DNA of 64,000 bases from positions 434,001-498,000 of the forward strand of contig NZ_AP025459.1 in assembly GCF_024347295.1 (NCBI RefSeq), written 5' to 3'. The notes below the pieces were generated by a model. The model saw only the letters and a list, made by a program, of their open reading frames with translations. It searched no databases and was not told where the DNA came from. Source of the stretch: Vibrio artabrorum. Its GTDB lineage: Bacteria; Pseudomonadota; Gammaproteobacteria; Enterobacterales; Vibrionaceae. Within the stretch, counting starts at the first letter, position 1; each line of letters begins with the position of its first letter. A program made the translations under genes and the position numbers. Positions 17,354 to 26,445 of the stretch are shown here, one piece after another.

Positions 17354-17383
17354 TCGAGCAATCTAATCGATGAGATTGCTCGA
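17354..17383. repeat. Inverted repeat close behind glpK
   Basis: CGAGCAATCT and AGATTGCTCG pair perfectly across AATCGATG, 49 bases past the glpK stop. Without a T-run it is not a classical terminator; it may stabilise the 3' end of the glpFK message. Confidence 0.5.
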
Positions 17384-17431
17384 GTTCCTAGGTCAACGGT
17401 TAATGACTAATGATTAGCTGAATACTCAGTA

Positions 17432-18952
17432 TTACTCTTCGTCGTCATCGTGTAGCTCAGACCAAACCTGTGCACACTTGATAGCACGCTTCCAGCCTTT
17501 GTAACGACGGTTCCGTTTCTCTTCGTCGTGATGTGGCATGAAGGTGCGGTTCAGAACGGCTTTATTTTGAAGCTCGTCAATGCTGTCCCAGAAACCAACC
17601 GCTAGGCCGGCAAGGTAAGCAGCACCAAGAGCGGTTACTTCTGTTACTTCAGGGCGGTGAACTTCAGTATCAAGCACGTCTGATTGGAATTGCATTAGGA
17701 AGTTATTCGCTACTGCGCCGCCGTCAACTCGTAGGTTCGCTAGCTTGATGCCAGAGTCCGCTTGCATCGCGTCTAGTACGTCACGCGTTTGGTAAGCAAT
17801 GCCTTCCAAGGTAGCACGGATGATGTGGTTAGAGTTAACACCACGAGTCAGGCCAACAATCGTACCGCGAGCGTAAGCATCCCAGTAGGGGGCGCCTAAA
17901 CCAGTAAACGCTGGGACTACGTAAACGCCGTTTGAAGAGTCGACTTTGGTTGCGAAGTACTCAGAGTCTTCTGCGCCAGCCAGTAGCTTCATCTCATCAC
18001 GTAGCCATTGGATTGATGCGCCGCCCATGAATACCGCCCCTTCCAATGCGTATGCTGGTTCGCCTTTAGGGCCACATGCCAGTGTGGTGAGTAGGCCGTT
18101 CTTGGATGTGACTTTCTCTTGGCCCGTGTTCATTAGAAGGAAGCAACCTGTGCCGTAAGTGTTTTTCGCTTGGCCGGCTTCTACACACATTTGACCGTAA
18201 AGTGCCGCTTGTTGGTCACCTGCAATACCTGCGATAGGAATACGAGTACCGCCTTTACCACCCAGGTTCGTTTGACCGTAAACCTCAGAAGAACGCTTCA
18301 CTTCAGGCATCATTGATGACGGGATACCCATTTCATCAAGCAGCTTTTGATCCCAACATAGGTCGTTGATGTTGAATAACATAGTACGTGATGCGTTAGT
18401 GTAATCCGTAACGTGAACACGTCCTTGAGTCATCTTCCATACCAACCAAGTATCAACCGTACCGAACAGTAGTTTGCCAGCTTCAGCGTCTTCGCGAGCA
18501 CCTTCAACGTTGTCTAGAATCCATTTTACTTTGGTACCTGAGAAATACGGGTCAAGGACTAAGCCAGTATTATCACGTACGTAGTCTTCTAGGCCACGTG
18601 CTTTAAGGTCTTCACAGATATCTGCTGTGCGGCGACACTGCCATACGATGGCGTTATAAACAGGTTTGCCTGTCTCTTTGTTCCAAACAATGGTGGTTTC
18701 ACGTTGGTTAGTGATACCAATACCTGCTAACTCGTCGCTGCGAATGCCTGCTTTAGCAAGCGCTTCAACTAATGTAGAGCTTTGAGTTGCCCAGATTTCC
18801 ATTGGATCATGCTCAACCCAACCGGCTTTCGGGTAAATCTGAGTGAATTCTCGTTGAGAAGAGCTAACGATGTTTGCATCGTGATCGAGGATTACAGCGC
18901 GAGAGCTTGTGGTGCCTTGGTCTAGGGCAACAATGTATTTTTTCTCGGTCAT
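17432..18952 (-). CDS. glpK: Glycerol kinase
   Basis: The 506-residue FGGY-family kinase starts '[21 protein letters not shown]' (ATP-binding) and has '[33 protein letters not shown]', '[14 protein letters not shown]', '[12 protein letters not shown]' and '[21 protein letters not shown]', all GlpK signatures, at the usual length (502 in E. coli). It phosphorylates glycerol to glycerol-3-phosphate in the cytoplasm. It starts 58 bases behind glpF on the same strand and is surely co-transcribed with it. The acidic tail (HDDDEE) is a mild peculiarity. Confidence 0.98.
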   Translation of the reverse strand: MTEKKYIVALDQGTTSSRAVILDHDANIVSSSQREFTQIYPKAGWVEHDPMEIWATQSSTLVEALAKAGIRSDELAGIGITNQRETTIVWNKETGKPVYNAIVWQCRRTADICEDLKARGLEDYVRDNTGLVLDPYFSGTKVKWILDNVEGAREDAEAGKLLFGTVDTWLVWKMTQGRVHVTDYTNASRTMLFNINDLCWDQKLLDEMGIPSSMMPEVKRSSEVYGQTNLGGKGGTRIPIAGIAGDQQAALYGQMCVEAGQAKNTYGTGCFLLMNTGQEKVTSKNGLLTTLACGPKGEPAYALEGAVFMGGASIQWLRDEMKLLAGAEDSEYFATKVDSSNGVYVVPAFTGLGAPYWDAYARGTIVGLTRGVNSNHIIRATLEGIAYQTRDVLDAMQADSGIKLANLRVDGGAVANNFLMQFQSDVLDTEVHRPEVTEVTALGAAYLAGLAVGFWDSIDELQNKAVLNRTFMPHHDEEKRNRRYKGWKRAIKCAQVWSELHDDDEE

Positions 18953-19010
18953 GGTAAGAATCCTTTTTCTTTTGTTATTTATATTTTAGTAAATGTAAGA
19001 TCGCTTAGGA

Positions 19011-19865
19011 TTAAGCTTGAGCTTGTTCAGCTTCTTGTTCTGTTTCACATTGGTTTGGAATTGTGCAGCCTTGGCCTTCAACTGGTAGGTAAGCACCGAT
19101 AACACGTGGGTACAACCAGCCACCAAAACATGCACCCGCAATTGGAGCAAGGATTGGTACGATGAAGTAAGGAATATCACGAGCACCGCTTAGTGCGAAA
19201 TCCCAACCTGCAAAGTAAGCAAAGAGTTTTGGTCCGAAGTCACGAGCCGGATTCATTGCAAAACCAGTCAGTGGACCTAAAGAGCCACCGATTACTGCGA
19301 TAAGAATACCGATCAGCAGTGGATTCATCGCACCGCGGGAGGCGCCATTGTTCTCATCACCTAACGCTAAGATGGCAAACATCAACACAGCTGTAATCAC
19401 GAATTCCACAGCAAAAGCGCCGAAGAAAGAGAGTGAAGCATGTGGGTAAGTCGAAAAGATACCAGCGGTTGAGAGTGCTTCTTGGCTGCTACGAACGAAG
19501 TTGTGTGCGATTTCGTAATCAGTGAATAAGTTACTGTACAGGGCGTAAACTAATGCTGCAGAGCAGAATGCGCCTAGTAGCTGAGAAATGATGTAAGGCA
19601 GCACTTTCGCTTTGTCAAAGCCATGGAACATGGCCAGAGCGATTGTTACGGCTGGATTGATGTGCGCGCCAGAAACCCCAGCAGTACAGTAAATTGCAAT
19701 CGCAACTCCAAAGCCCCAGATGATGCTGATTTCCCATTGCCCGAATGTTGCACCGGTGAGCACCAGCGCCGCCACACAGCCAACACCAAAGAATATGAGT
19801 AATCCAGTTCCTATGAATTCGGCCAAGCATTGTCCAAATAAAGAAGGGTGTTTGTTCGTTGTCAT
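19011..19865 (-). CDS. glpF: Glycerol uptake facilitator
   Basis: The 284-residue aquaglyceroporin has six hydrophobic segments and the two NPA boxes ('SGAHINPAVTIALAMFHGF' and 'GFAMNPARDFGPKLFAYFAGW'), the second with the Asp that marks glycerol facilitators over water channels. It lets glycerol diffuse through the inner membrane, where GlpK traps it. It is the first gene of glpFK. The Glu/Gln-rich tail ('CETEQEAEQAQA') is common in such proteins. Confidence 0.97.
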   Translation of the reverse strand: MTTNKHPSLFGQCLAEFIGTGLLIFFGVGCVAALVLTGATFGQWEISIIWGFGVAIAIYCTAGVSGAHINPAVTIALAMFHGFDKAKVLPYIISQLLGAFCSAALVYALYSNLFTDYEIAHNFVRSSQEALSTAGIFSTYPHASLSFFGAFAVEFVITAVLMFAILALGDENNGASRGAMNPLLIGILIAVIGGSLGPLTGFAMNPARDFGPKLFAYFAGWDFALSGARDIPYFIVPILAPIAGACFGGWLYPRVIGAYLPVEGQGCTIPNQCETEQEAEQAQA

Positions 19866-20008
19866 GTTCGAGTCCTTTTTTAGTTTTGCTCATCTAGCAC
19901 GTGCATTGTGCATAGATTTGTAAAATCGAAAATAAACGAGCATCAAAAATGAGTGTTTGAGCGTATTTTTGTTAAATTACATCGCTTGGAATGTTAAATT
20001 GAGCACTT

Positions 20009-20026
20009 TTGTTCGAAATGGAATGC
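20009..20026. promoter_or_regulatory. Candidate GlpR operator upstream of glpF
   Basis: TTGTTCGAAATGGAATGC resembles the GlpR operator core TTCG-N4-CGAA and lies about 145 bases upstream of the glpF start. Match is partial; the assignment rests on context. Confidence 0.28.
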
Positions 20027-20240
20027 TTAATGGACGACATTGCGTAAGTGACGTGTTTTGAGGTCGATAAAACTACCTGTATGTAAACGGATGCACAACT
20101 GGTACGAGGTGTTTCTGTTTGGATTTGTGATGCGACTTCATAAGTGGTGAATTATTAGGCTCAATCAGGACAGGCAGTGTCAGGTTGTGACTCTCTTAGA
20201 GGTTTGAAAGGGGGATAAATTAAACTCATATGCACAAATG

Positions 20241-20278
20241 AATACACTGCCAACTACGGTGTCGTTTGGCAGTGTATT
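20241..20278. repeat. Strong hairpin in the glpF-acr3 gap
   Basis: AATACACTGCCAA and TTGGCAGTGTATT pair over 13 bases with a 12-base loop. It has AT flanks but no long T-run; possible secondary terminator. Confidence 0.55.
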
Positions 20279-20297
20279 TCAGGTATTTTTCTCGAAT

Positions 20298-20334
20298 TTA
20301 CAGCTCTAAACCAGAGCTGTAACTTTCTTTTTTG
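20298..20334. terminator. Hairpin with T-rich tail near the 3' end of acr3
   Basis: TTACAGCTCT and AGAGCTGTAA pair perfectly around AAACC; a T-rich run (CTTTCTTTTTT) follows on the plus strand only. It lies 56 bases past the acr3 stop. Orientation is ambiguous because no plus-strand gene precedes it. Confidence 0.5.
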
Positions 20335-20377
20335 CAAACCATTCAATTATCACTATATACACCATACGTTGATGATA

Positions 20378-21424
20378 TTAGTGCTTAGTTTGACCGTTGT
20401 AGTACTTGTCTTTCATCTTAAGCGCCACGTTCACTAGGTAAATCAACACAGGTACTTCAATCAGTGGACCGATAACACCTGCAAACGCTTGGTCTGAGTT
20501 GATACCGAATACTGAGATAGCAACGGCAATCGCTAGCTCGAAGTTGTTACCTGTCGCGGTGAATGCAATGGATGCGTTCTTGTCGTATTCAATACCCATC
20601 TTCTTACCAATGAAGAAGCTGATGAAGAACATCGCTGTGAAGTAGATCGTCAGTGGAACCGCAATCAACAATACGTCCATTGGCAGTTCTACAATCATCT
20701 CGCCTTTTAGGCTGAACATCAGAACGATGGTTGCCAGTAGTGCAATCAGTGTGATTGGAGAGATACGTGGAATAAACACATCGTTGTACCACTGCTCGCC
20801 TTTCATCGACACAAGGATCTTACGGCTTAGGAAGCCCGCTAGAAATGGGATACCTAGGTAGATAAGGACACTGTGTGCAATGTCGATCATCGAGATATCA
20901 ACCAACATGCCTTGGTAACCAAATACTGGCGGAAGAACGCTGATGAACAACCACGCCATAAAGCTGTAGCTCACCACTTGGAATGCACTGTTTAGAGCAA
21001 CCAATGCTGCGCCGTACTCTTTGTTACCGCCGCCGATGTCGTTCCAAACCAGAACCATTGCTACACAACGAGCTAGACCAATCAGAATCACGCCAACCAT
21101 GTAACCTGGGTGGTCACCCAAGAAAGTCAGTGCCAATACAAACATCACAATTGGGCCAACAAGCCAGTTCATGATCAAAGATAGCTTGATCGCTTTCTTA
21201 TCTTTTACCACGGTGCCGAGCAGGTTGTAGTTAACCTTAGCCAGAGGTGGGTACATCATTAAGATAAGGCCAATCGCCAGTGGAATGTTGGTGGTACCAA
21301 CCGATATCGATTCGTTCCACTGTTCGATCTGTGGGAATAGGGTGCCAAGCAATACACCAAGGCCCATGGCAATAAAGATCCACAGTGTTAAGTAGCGATC
21401 GAGAAAACCTAACTTTGGTTTCAT
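20378..21424 (-). CDS. acr3: Arsenite efflux permease, ACR3 family
   Basis: From the ATG at 21424 the protein has 348 residues and ten hydrophobic segments, starting '[20 protein letters not shown]'. The segments '[15 protein letters not shown]', '[19 protein letters not shown]' (with the Cys required in ACR3) and '[13 protein letters not shown]' are typical of ACR3, not of the unrelated ArsB. It extrudes arsenite through the inner membrane. An upstream in-frame extension to 21487 exists but crosses the putative operator and lacks a ribosome binding site, whereas GAGAGATTATC precedes the chosen ATG. It follows arsR after 110 bases and has its own operator-like repeat. Confidence 0.93.
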   Translation of the reverse strand: MKPKLGFLDRYLTLWIFIAMGLGVLLGTLFPQIEQWNESISVGTTNIPLAIGLILMMYPPLAKVNYNLLGTVVKDKKAIKLSLIMNWLVGPIVMFVLALTFLGDHPGYMVGVILIGLARCVAMVLVWNDIGGGNKEYGAALVALNSAFQVVSYSFMAWLFISVLPPVFGYQGMLVDISMIDIAHSVLIYLGIPFLAGFLSRKILVSMKGEQWYNDVFIPRISPITLIALLATIVLMFSLKGEMIVELPMDVLLIAVPLTIYFTAMFFISFFIGKKMGIEYDKNASIAFTATGNNFELAIAVAISVFGINSDQAFAGVIGPLIEVPVLIYLVNVALKMKDKYYNGQTKH

Positions 21425-21450
21425 GATAATCTCTCTTTGTTGATATCGTA

Positions 21451-21468
21451 AATCGTCGAAAAACGATT
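21451..21468. promoter_or_regulatory. Putative ArsR operator upstream of acr3
   Basis: Perfect inverted repeat AATCGT-CGAAAA-ACGATT, centred about 35 bases upstream of the acr3 ATG. The same repeat with a different spacer lies upstream of arsR, which strongly suggests a common binding site for the ArsR repressor. Confidence 0.65.
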
Positions 21469-21534
21469 GGTGGTGACAAAAAAACACGCTTAAAAGTAAA
21501 GGCCACTAAAAGCCGATCATTCAAGCGTGAACTT

Positions 21535-21876
21535 CTATTTTAAAATGCTGTTAAATACCGATTCGAAACGTTGAATATTGTCGCGGTCGATGCGGTAACA
21601 CATCTTCGGCGGAATCGACTCAGCCGTAATAAAGCCAGAGGTTTTCAATATTCTTAAGTGCTCTGATACGGTTGATTGAGCTAAACCCAACTCACTCACC
21701 AGATCACTGTTCAAGCAGCCGCCCGATTTTTCTAAAGCGGACAAGATACTAAGTATGCGAATTCTCGCTGGATGAGCGAGTGCTTTGGCTAACGCAGCCA
21801 TCTCTTTTTCTGCTTCAGCATTACTCAGCGGAAGAGGTAGAGAACAGCTAGCTGTTGCTGGGCATGTTGCAGTCAT
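21535..21876 (-). CDS. arsR: ArsR-family arsenical resistance regulator
   Basis: The winged-helix repressor has 'ALAKALAHPARIRILSILS', the recognition helix 'LGLAQSTVSEHLRILKTSGFI' and a wing 'KMCYRID'. The classical As(III) motif ELCVCDL of E. coli ArsR is not present; cysteines are instead at the N-terminus (TCPATASC), in 'SGGCLNSDL' and in the wing, so the metal site must differ, as in other ACR3-linked ArsR proteins. The ATG at 21876 (113 residues) is preferred over the GTG at 21891 because it leaves the inverted repeat 24 bases upstream, similar to the acr3 arrangement; the GTG start (118 residues) cannot be ruled out. Confidence 0.88.
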   Translation of the reverse strand: MTATCPATASCSLPLPLSNAEAEKEMAALAKALAHPARIRILSILSALEKSGGCLNSDLVSELGLAQSTVSEHLRILKTSGFITAESIPPKMCYRIDRDNIQRFESVFNSILK

Positions 21877-21899
21877 AGTTAGTGGACTCACTTACTACT

Positions 21900-21917
21900 A
21901 ATCGTTAAAAGACGATT
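21900..21917. promoter_or_regulatory. Putative ArsR operator upstream of arsR
   Basis: Perfect inverted repeat AATCGT-TAAAAG-ACGATT, identical arms to the site before acr3. Binding here would give autorepression. Confidence 0.65.
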
Positions 21918-22198
21918 GATAATAAGCCTATTTCTTTTATTGGTCAACGCGAAATTTAAAAGTCGGCTTAAATTGGCATATTAAATCAGTCGCTTTAGTT
22001 AAGCTGATACTCGTTTTTTTATCTGTTTTTGCTCTCTTATTGCGCATAAACAAGATCTTAGGTTTAAACAAAGAAATCGACCGAAAAGCATTGCACTCAC
22101 TGGTTACTCTAACGATATAATCGAACGCAGAACTGTTACACAAGATAACGAAAAATCATAATTTACTATTCAATTTTTACTTATAGGTAAGCCCTGAA
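21918..22198. other. Intergenic region upstream of a Cof-type phosphatase gene
   Basis: AT-rich spacer between the divergent arsR and phosphatase genes. Apart from the ArsR site, no hairpin, ORF or clear promoter motif is recognised. Confidence 0.4.
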
Positions 22199-22996
22199 AT
22201 GCCACAACAGAACATCAAATTTATCGCCGCTGATATGGATGGTACTCTGCTTAATGAACACGGAAAGTTAGACCCGGAATTTTTCAATCTTTACGAACGA
22301 CTAGAAGCTCAAGACATTATTTTTGCGGCGGCGTCGGGTCGTCAATATCACAGCTTGATGGACACCTTTGCTCCACTTAAAGATCGCATGATGTTCGTTG
22401 CTGAAAACGGCACATTGGTGATGCACAAAGGCCAAGAGCTCTACAGCTGCTTGCTTGATACTGATGCCATCAAAGAGATCATTAAAGAAGCGCGTGCTAT
22501 TGAAGGTGCACACGTGGTGCTTTGTGGTAAGAAGTCTGCGTACATTGAAACCAAAGATGAGCGTGCTCTAGCGGAGATCTCTAAGTATTACCACCGTCGC
22601 GAGCAAGTAGAAGACTTACTGGCGGTAGAAGACGATTTCATTAAGGTGGCTATCTGTCACTTCGATGGCTCACAAGAGAAATTGAATCCAAGCATCAATG
22701 CTAAGTTTGGTGAGAACTACCAAGTGGTGGTCAGTGCGAAAATTTGGCTCGATGTGATGAACGCCGAGGCATCCAAAGGTGCGGCGATTAAACACCTACA
22801 AAACACACTTGGCTTCACTTATGAGCAGACCATGAGTTTTGGTGACTACCTGAATGACTTGGAAATGCTTAAAGAGAGTTACCACTCTTACGCGATGGAA
22901 AACGCACATCCCAAACTCAAAGAGATCGCACGCTTTATTGCACCAAGTAACGTTGATGGTGGCGTCTTTCAAGTGCTGTATAAATGGCTATCGTAA
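22199..22996 (+). CDS. Cof-type HAD sugar phosphatase (YbiV/SupH-like)
   Basis: The 265-residue protein has HAD motif I 'IAADMDGTLLNEHGKL', motif II 'FAAASGRQYHSL', a conserved Lys in 'EASKGAAIKHLQ' and the Cof ending 'SFGDYLNDLEMLKESYHSYAMENAHPKLKEIA', with a type IIB cap between. Such enzymes dephosphorylate sugar phosphates in the cytoplasm. The GDYLND form of motif IV (rather than GDxxND with other residues) recalls YbiV/SupH. It is a lone gene; substrate unknown. Confidence 0.9.
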   Translation: MPQQNIKFIAADMDGTLLNEHGKLDPEFFNLYERLEAQDIIFAAASGRQYHSLMDTFAPLKDRMMFVAENGTLVMHKGQELYSCLLDTDAIKEIIKEARAIEGAHVVLCGKKSAYIETKDERALAEISKYYHRREQVEDLLAVEDDFIKVAICHFDGSQEKLNPSINAKFGENYQVVVSAKIWLDVMNAEASKGAAIKHLQNTLGFTYEQTMSFGDYLNDLEMLKESYHSYAMENAHPKLKEIARFIAPSNVDGGVFQVLYKWLS

Positions 22997-23319
22997 TAGC
23001 TCCTTGGTCAAATACAAGTCGGGTCTCGTAAAGCCGTCAGTTTCGTTGATGTCAAAGTTATTAAAAGGGTCAGCGAACGAAACCTGTCGAATGAGAAAGA
23101 TGACGTAAGGAGTCGTTCTCGTCTTGGCGATGACGGAGTCAACATTGGTTTCTGAATGTATGATCGCTTATTGAGCCGTTGGATTTTTTGGAGAGATAAG
23201 TGATTTGTGCTCGACAAGCATTCAAGAAGCGTCGAAAAAATAATCGATTGCTTGATTGAATAGTATATCATACCATTCGGTATCTTAAATATAATGATTG
23301 CTCTAGAAGTTTGTTATCT
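22997..23319. other. Intergenic region before the metalloprotease-like lipoprotein
   Basis: About 320 bases. A frame reading SRLGDDGVNIGF near 23115-23150 is short and has no start. The last 100 bases are very AT-rich and probably hold the promoter. No recognisable repeat family or hairpin is seen. Confidence 0.4.
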
Positions 23320-24990
23320 ATGAATAAAAAAGTAATGCTGTCTTTTTGTGTTAGCACTTTATTGCTGACTGGATGTCAAGAAGGTGGAGGTAAGTCAGCT
23401 CCCCCGAGTACCGGAACAAAAAGTGGCTCGCAGGACATCAATGTAACGGCGAGCTTAATGAACCGAGTCGATGTTGAGTTAGCCAATATCCAATCCGTAC
23501 CTAAACCAGATATATTTCAATTTTCAAATATTCAATTAGTTCAAGATGGCTTGAATGTCATTATTACGAACCCAACGCCTCAAAAAGTCAAAAGATTCGT
23601 CGCAACCTTGGGCGATAATAAGACTGCGTCAATCATTGAACTTGATAACGATTTGCCAGCATATAGCAAAGGGTTACTGAGTTCGTCGACAGCAACATTG
23701 AATAAGTTAAAACTGATTGATCAGCTTCATTTCTTTAAACCTAAGGTTCAAATGGTCGGTTTTAAGGAGAATGGTCAATTAATAGACTGTAACATAGTGA
23801 TCCCTGGTAAATCTTGTTATGGCCCTCCTAATGAACATGAACGATTTTTGTACGAAGTTATTCTCACCAATATGCATAATGCTTTCAATCGTTATAGTTT
23901 TATTAATACTTTCAAAACATATTTCGCCGATCCTGGTGAATGCGGAAAGTATGATTGTAAAAATTATAAAGACACCAAACTTAGCTATGCAGAAAGGAAT
24001 TTCTTGGTGTATGGGATAAAAGACCATGCATTAGGAATGAGAGTCATGCGTAATAAATATTCAGGAGCCGGAATGGGGGGAGGGGGAATGCCTAACCTCA
24101 ATGAATCGTTCTCGACAGCAGGTGGCTGGGGCTCTGTTTGGCAGGGATCTCTTGACCCTAATTCGCCAACTTACCGTGGATTGACTAATGCCAACTACAA
24201 CACTGTATGGCATGAAGGGGCTCATGCCTATGGGTTTAGTCATAGCTCTGGAATGACGTATGGTTTTCAGGCTGCTTGGTCTTTTGACTCGATTTTTGGT
24301 GATAGTTGGGGGGGGAGTGGTAACTCCTTTATGGACACAAAAGTAACGACGCAAGAGCGTGAGAACCGAAGTGAAATAAAACTACCTTCGGTGATTATTA
24401 AACACGATAACATTAGTAAATATAAAGTGAATCTCAGCTTTAGTTACCCGTATTCTGAGTCAAAGCCAACAACTATTATGCTGAACTATTTGACGAGCAA
24501 AGAAGTCAATTTAAAAACAAACTATAAACCGGGCAGCGACACCGTAACTCTAACCTTCGATAAGCCACTGGAAGCGCCGGTTTATATTCGTGCGATGGCA
24601 AAAGGTAAGGATTACATGTCAACCATTGTTCTTGATAATAAGGATATTATTCCGTCTACAAGTTACATTGTTGACGGAAAAAAATATTCAGTTTTGGCGG
24701 ATGAGCTTCTGGATAAAACAGCCAATGGTTGGGATATTCGTAAAACTTGTACGACTCAAGGTGGTGTACTTGCAACGAAAGCAGAATATCAAAAGTTATG
24801 GGATTATTTAAGTGACCATAATCAGTTATCTGAGCTAGTTAAGACTCAATATCTGACAAAAGACGAGCCTGCTAGCTACCAAATTTGGCAAGTCGATTTT
24901 CAACCAAATGAAATGGATTCTCGTTATATTTCTATGAAGAATCCACTTGGAAATGAAAACGGTCTCGTTTGTATTTCTGATCTTGATTAA
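23320..24990 (+). CDS. Lipoprotein with metzincin-like zinc protease site
   Basis: The 556-residue protein begins with a lipoprotein signal (lipobox LLTGC, Cys19) and a Gly/Ser-rich linker. The central part carries H298-E-G-A-H302-A-Y-G305-F-S-H308, an exact HExxHxxGxxH zinc site, preceded by a Gly-rich segment ('GAGMGGGGMPNLNESFS') and a W-rich stretch, and followed by SSGMTYGF. A downstream Met (here Met312) is the kind of Met-turn residue seen in metzincins and in the StcE/TagA (M66) secreted proteases. The C-terminal 200 residues look like beta-rich domains. It is probably a cell-surface protease; the ATG at 23320 is chosen over the TTG nine bases before. It stands alone and its base composition is more AT-rich than its neighbours. 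The family cannot be named with certainty. Confidence 0.75.
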   Translation: MNKKVMLSFCVSTLLLTGCQEGGGKSAPPSTGTKSGSQDINVTASLMNRVDVELANIQSVPKPDIFQFSNIQLVQDGLNVIITNPTPQKVKRFVATLGDNKTASIIELDNDLPAYSKGLLSSSTATLNKLKLIDQLHFFKPKVQMVGFKENGQLIDCNIVIPGKSCYGPPNEHERFLYEVILTNMHNAFNRYSFINTFKTYFADPGECGKYDCKNYKDTKLSYAERNFLVYGIKDHALGMRVMRNKYSGAGMGGGGMPNLNESFSTAGGWGSVWQGSLDPNSPTYRGLTNANYNTVWHEGAHAYGFSHSSGMTYGFQAAWSFDSIFGDSWGGSGNSFMDTKVTTQERENRSEIKLPSVIIKHDNISKYKVNLSFSYPYSESKPTTIMLNYLTSKEVNLKTNYKPGSDTVTLTFDKPLEAPVYIRAMAKGKDYMSTIVLDNKDIIPSTSYIVDGKKYSVLADELLDKTANGWDIRKTCTTQGGVLATKAEYQKLWDYLSDHNQLSELVKTQYLTKDEPASYQIWQVDFQPNEMDSRYISMKNPLGNENGLVCISDLD

Positions 24991-25014
24991 TTGCCCTCTA
25001 TCATAAACCTGTTT

Positions 25015-25047
25015 CAGCAGTAATTGACAAGATGTTAATTACTGCTG
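25015..25047 (+). terminator. Hairpin after the metalloprotease-like gene
   Basis: CAGCAGTAATT and AATTACTGCTG pair perfectly over 11 bases around an 11-base loop, 25 bases past the stop. Only a weak T-rich tail follows. Confidence 0.6.
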
Positions 25048-25210
25048 TTCATGTGATCTTGGTAACCAATTACTATTGTCTTCTGAGACACCTCTTCTAT
25101 CAATTCAATAAGCTCTTTGCTTCTTATAATGCATAACCCTTTTGGATAGGAAAAGAGTCAGCTTCTTCCAACTGAGTTTCGAACGTGATTACGCTAAAAG
25201 AGTGTCGGAT

Positions 25211-25236
25211 GAAAAAAAGGGAGCGCATTGCTCCCT
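25211..25236 (-). terminator. Terminator of ulaG
   Basis: GGGAGC-GCATT-GCTCCC; on the minus strand it is followed by CTTTTTTTC. It lies 22 bases beyond the ulaG stop. Confidence 0.9.
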
Positions 25237-25257
25237 AGTTAGTGCTTTTCTTAATGT

Positions 25258-26325
25258 TTATAAGAATGCGCGGTATGGCAGTTCTGGGTCATTTGTGAAG
25301 ATGTCTGCAAAGCCACGGAAGTGCTGGTAGTGCATACGGCCTTTATCTGTTGGGTATGTGTATTTACCACCCACTTGCCAGAAGAAAGGTGCGAAGCCGT
25401 ATTGAAGACGTTCTTTCTTCATGTTCCACAGCATTTCGATTTCACGCGGGTCATTTTGGAAGTTAGCCCAAATGTCGTGGTGGAACGGAACAACCACTTC
25501 ACAGTTCAAAGATTCAGCAGCACGAAGAATGTCTGAAGATGTCATTTTGTCTGTTACGCCACGTGGGTTCTCACCGTAAGAAAGCAGTGCAACGTCGATC
25601 TTGTGGTCATTACCGTGTTTAGCGTAGTAATTTGAGTAGTGAGAATCACCCGAGTGGTAAACTGAACCGCCTGTTGTTTCTACTAGGTAGTTCACTGCAC
25701 GGTCGTCCATTCCGTCTAGAATTTCTTTGTCTAGGGAAGATGTTCCTTCAGGAAGTGTTACTAGAGCAGTACGGTCGAATGCGTCAAGAACCTTGATGTT
25801 GACGTCTTTGATCTTAATTTCGTCGCCAACTTTCGCAATAACACAACGATCTTCTGGTACACCCCATTTCATCCATAGATCAACACATGCTTTAGGACCG
25901 ATGAATTTAACGTGCTCACCACAGTTTTGAAGAACCGCTGCTGCAACGTTGATGTCGATATGGTCGCCGTGATCGTGAGATGCCATCACTGCATCGATCT
26001 CTTTAATAGCGAAAGGGTCCAATGGGAAGATTGCAGTGCGTAGGTTGGGTTGAAGTGCTTCAACACCACCCATACGCATCATTTGGTGCTGGTTTTTCAT
26101 TTTTTGAACCGCTTGTGTTTTTTTACCAGTCCCACACCAGAAGTCCATTGATAGGTTTGCACCCCCTTCTGATTTTAGCCAAATACCTGTACAGCCAAGC
26201 CACCACATAGAAAATGTACCTGGTTGAACAACCGTTTGCTCTATCTCTTCATTTAACCATGTGCCCCACTCAGGGAATGTATTTAGGATCCAAGACTCGC
26301 GAGTGATTTCGTTTACATTGCTCAT
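25258..26325 (-). CDS. ulaG: L-ascorbate-6-phosphate lactonase
   Basis: The 355-residue protein has the metallo-beta-lactamase motif H117-D-H-G-D-H122 ('[18 protein letters not shown]') and the UlaG-specific opening '[20 protein letters not shown]' and '[21 protein letters not shown]', with near-E. coli length (354). It opens the lactone ring of L-ascorbate-6-phosphate to 3-keto-L-gulonate-6-phosphate in the cytoplasm with a metal cofactor. It follows ulaR on the minus strand, divergent from the transporter genes, whereas in E. coli ulaG stands alone and ulaR is separate. Confidence 0.96.
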   Translation of the reverse strand: MSNVNEITRESWILNTFPEWGTWLNEEIEQTVVQPGTFSMWWLGCTGIWLKSEGGANLSMDFWCGTGKKTQAVQKMKNQHQMMRMGGVEALQPNLRTAIFPLDPFAIKEIDAVMASHDHGDHIDINVAAAVLQNCGEHVKFIGPKACVDLWMKWGVPEDRCVIAKVGDEIKIKDVNIKVLDAFDRTALVTLPEGTSSLDKEILDGMDDRAVNYLVETTGGSVYHSGDSHYSNYYAKHGNDHKIDVALLSYGENPRGVTDKMTSSDILRAAESLNCEVVVPFHHDIWANFQNDPREIEMLWNMKKERLQYGFAPFFWQVGGKYTYPTDKGRMHYQHFRGFADIFTNDPELPYRAFL

Positions 26326-26424
26326 GATAATACCTTTTATTTCAATAATTTGATTAATTTTGGATGTAGGGAGCCGAGCGCCTTAATTTGGACTAAGGCA
26401 CTGAGCTAAATTTATTATTATTGG

Positions 26425-26440
26425 TGGGCTAGTTAGCCCA
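26425..26440 (-). terminator. Weak hairpin behind ulaR
   Basis: TGGGCT and AGCCCA pair around a 4-base loop 6 bases past the ulaR stop; a second small repeat GCCTTA/TAAGGC lies at about 26380-26399. It may attenuate read-through from ulaR into ulaG. Confidence 0.4.
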
Positions 26441-26445
26441 GCGAT

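Larger units (their letters stand above)
19866..20377. other. Long intergenic region between glpF and acr3
   Basis: About 510 bases without a credible gene. The left half is the glpF promoter region: candidate GlpR half-sites around 19926-19944 and TTGTTCGAAATGGAATGC at 20009-20026 (11 of 18 matches to the enterobacterial operator). The right half holds two strong hairpins, listed separately, one of which may end the acr3 transcript. Confidence 0.6.

Noticed and set aside
20378..20792. ArsB rather than ACR3
   Set aside because: Ten-helix layout and the [13 protein letters not shown] segment are ACR3-specific.
22997..23319. A dispersed Vibrio repeat or small gene before the metalloprotease-like gene
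   Set aside because: A minus-strand frame of 87 codons exists but looks random, and I could not match any known repeat or draw a stable fold.
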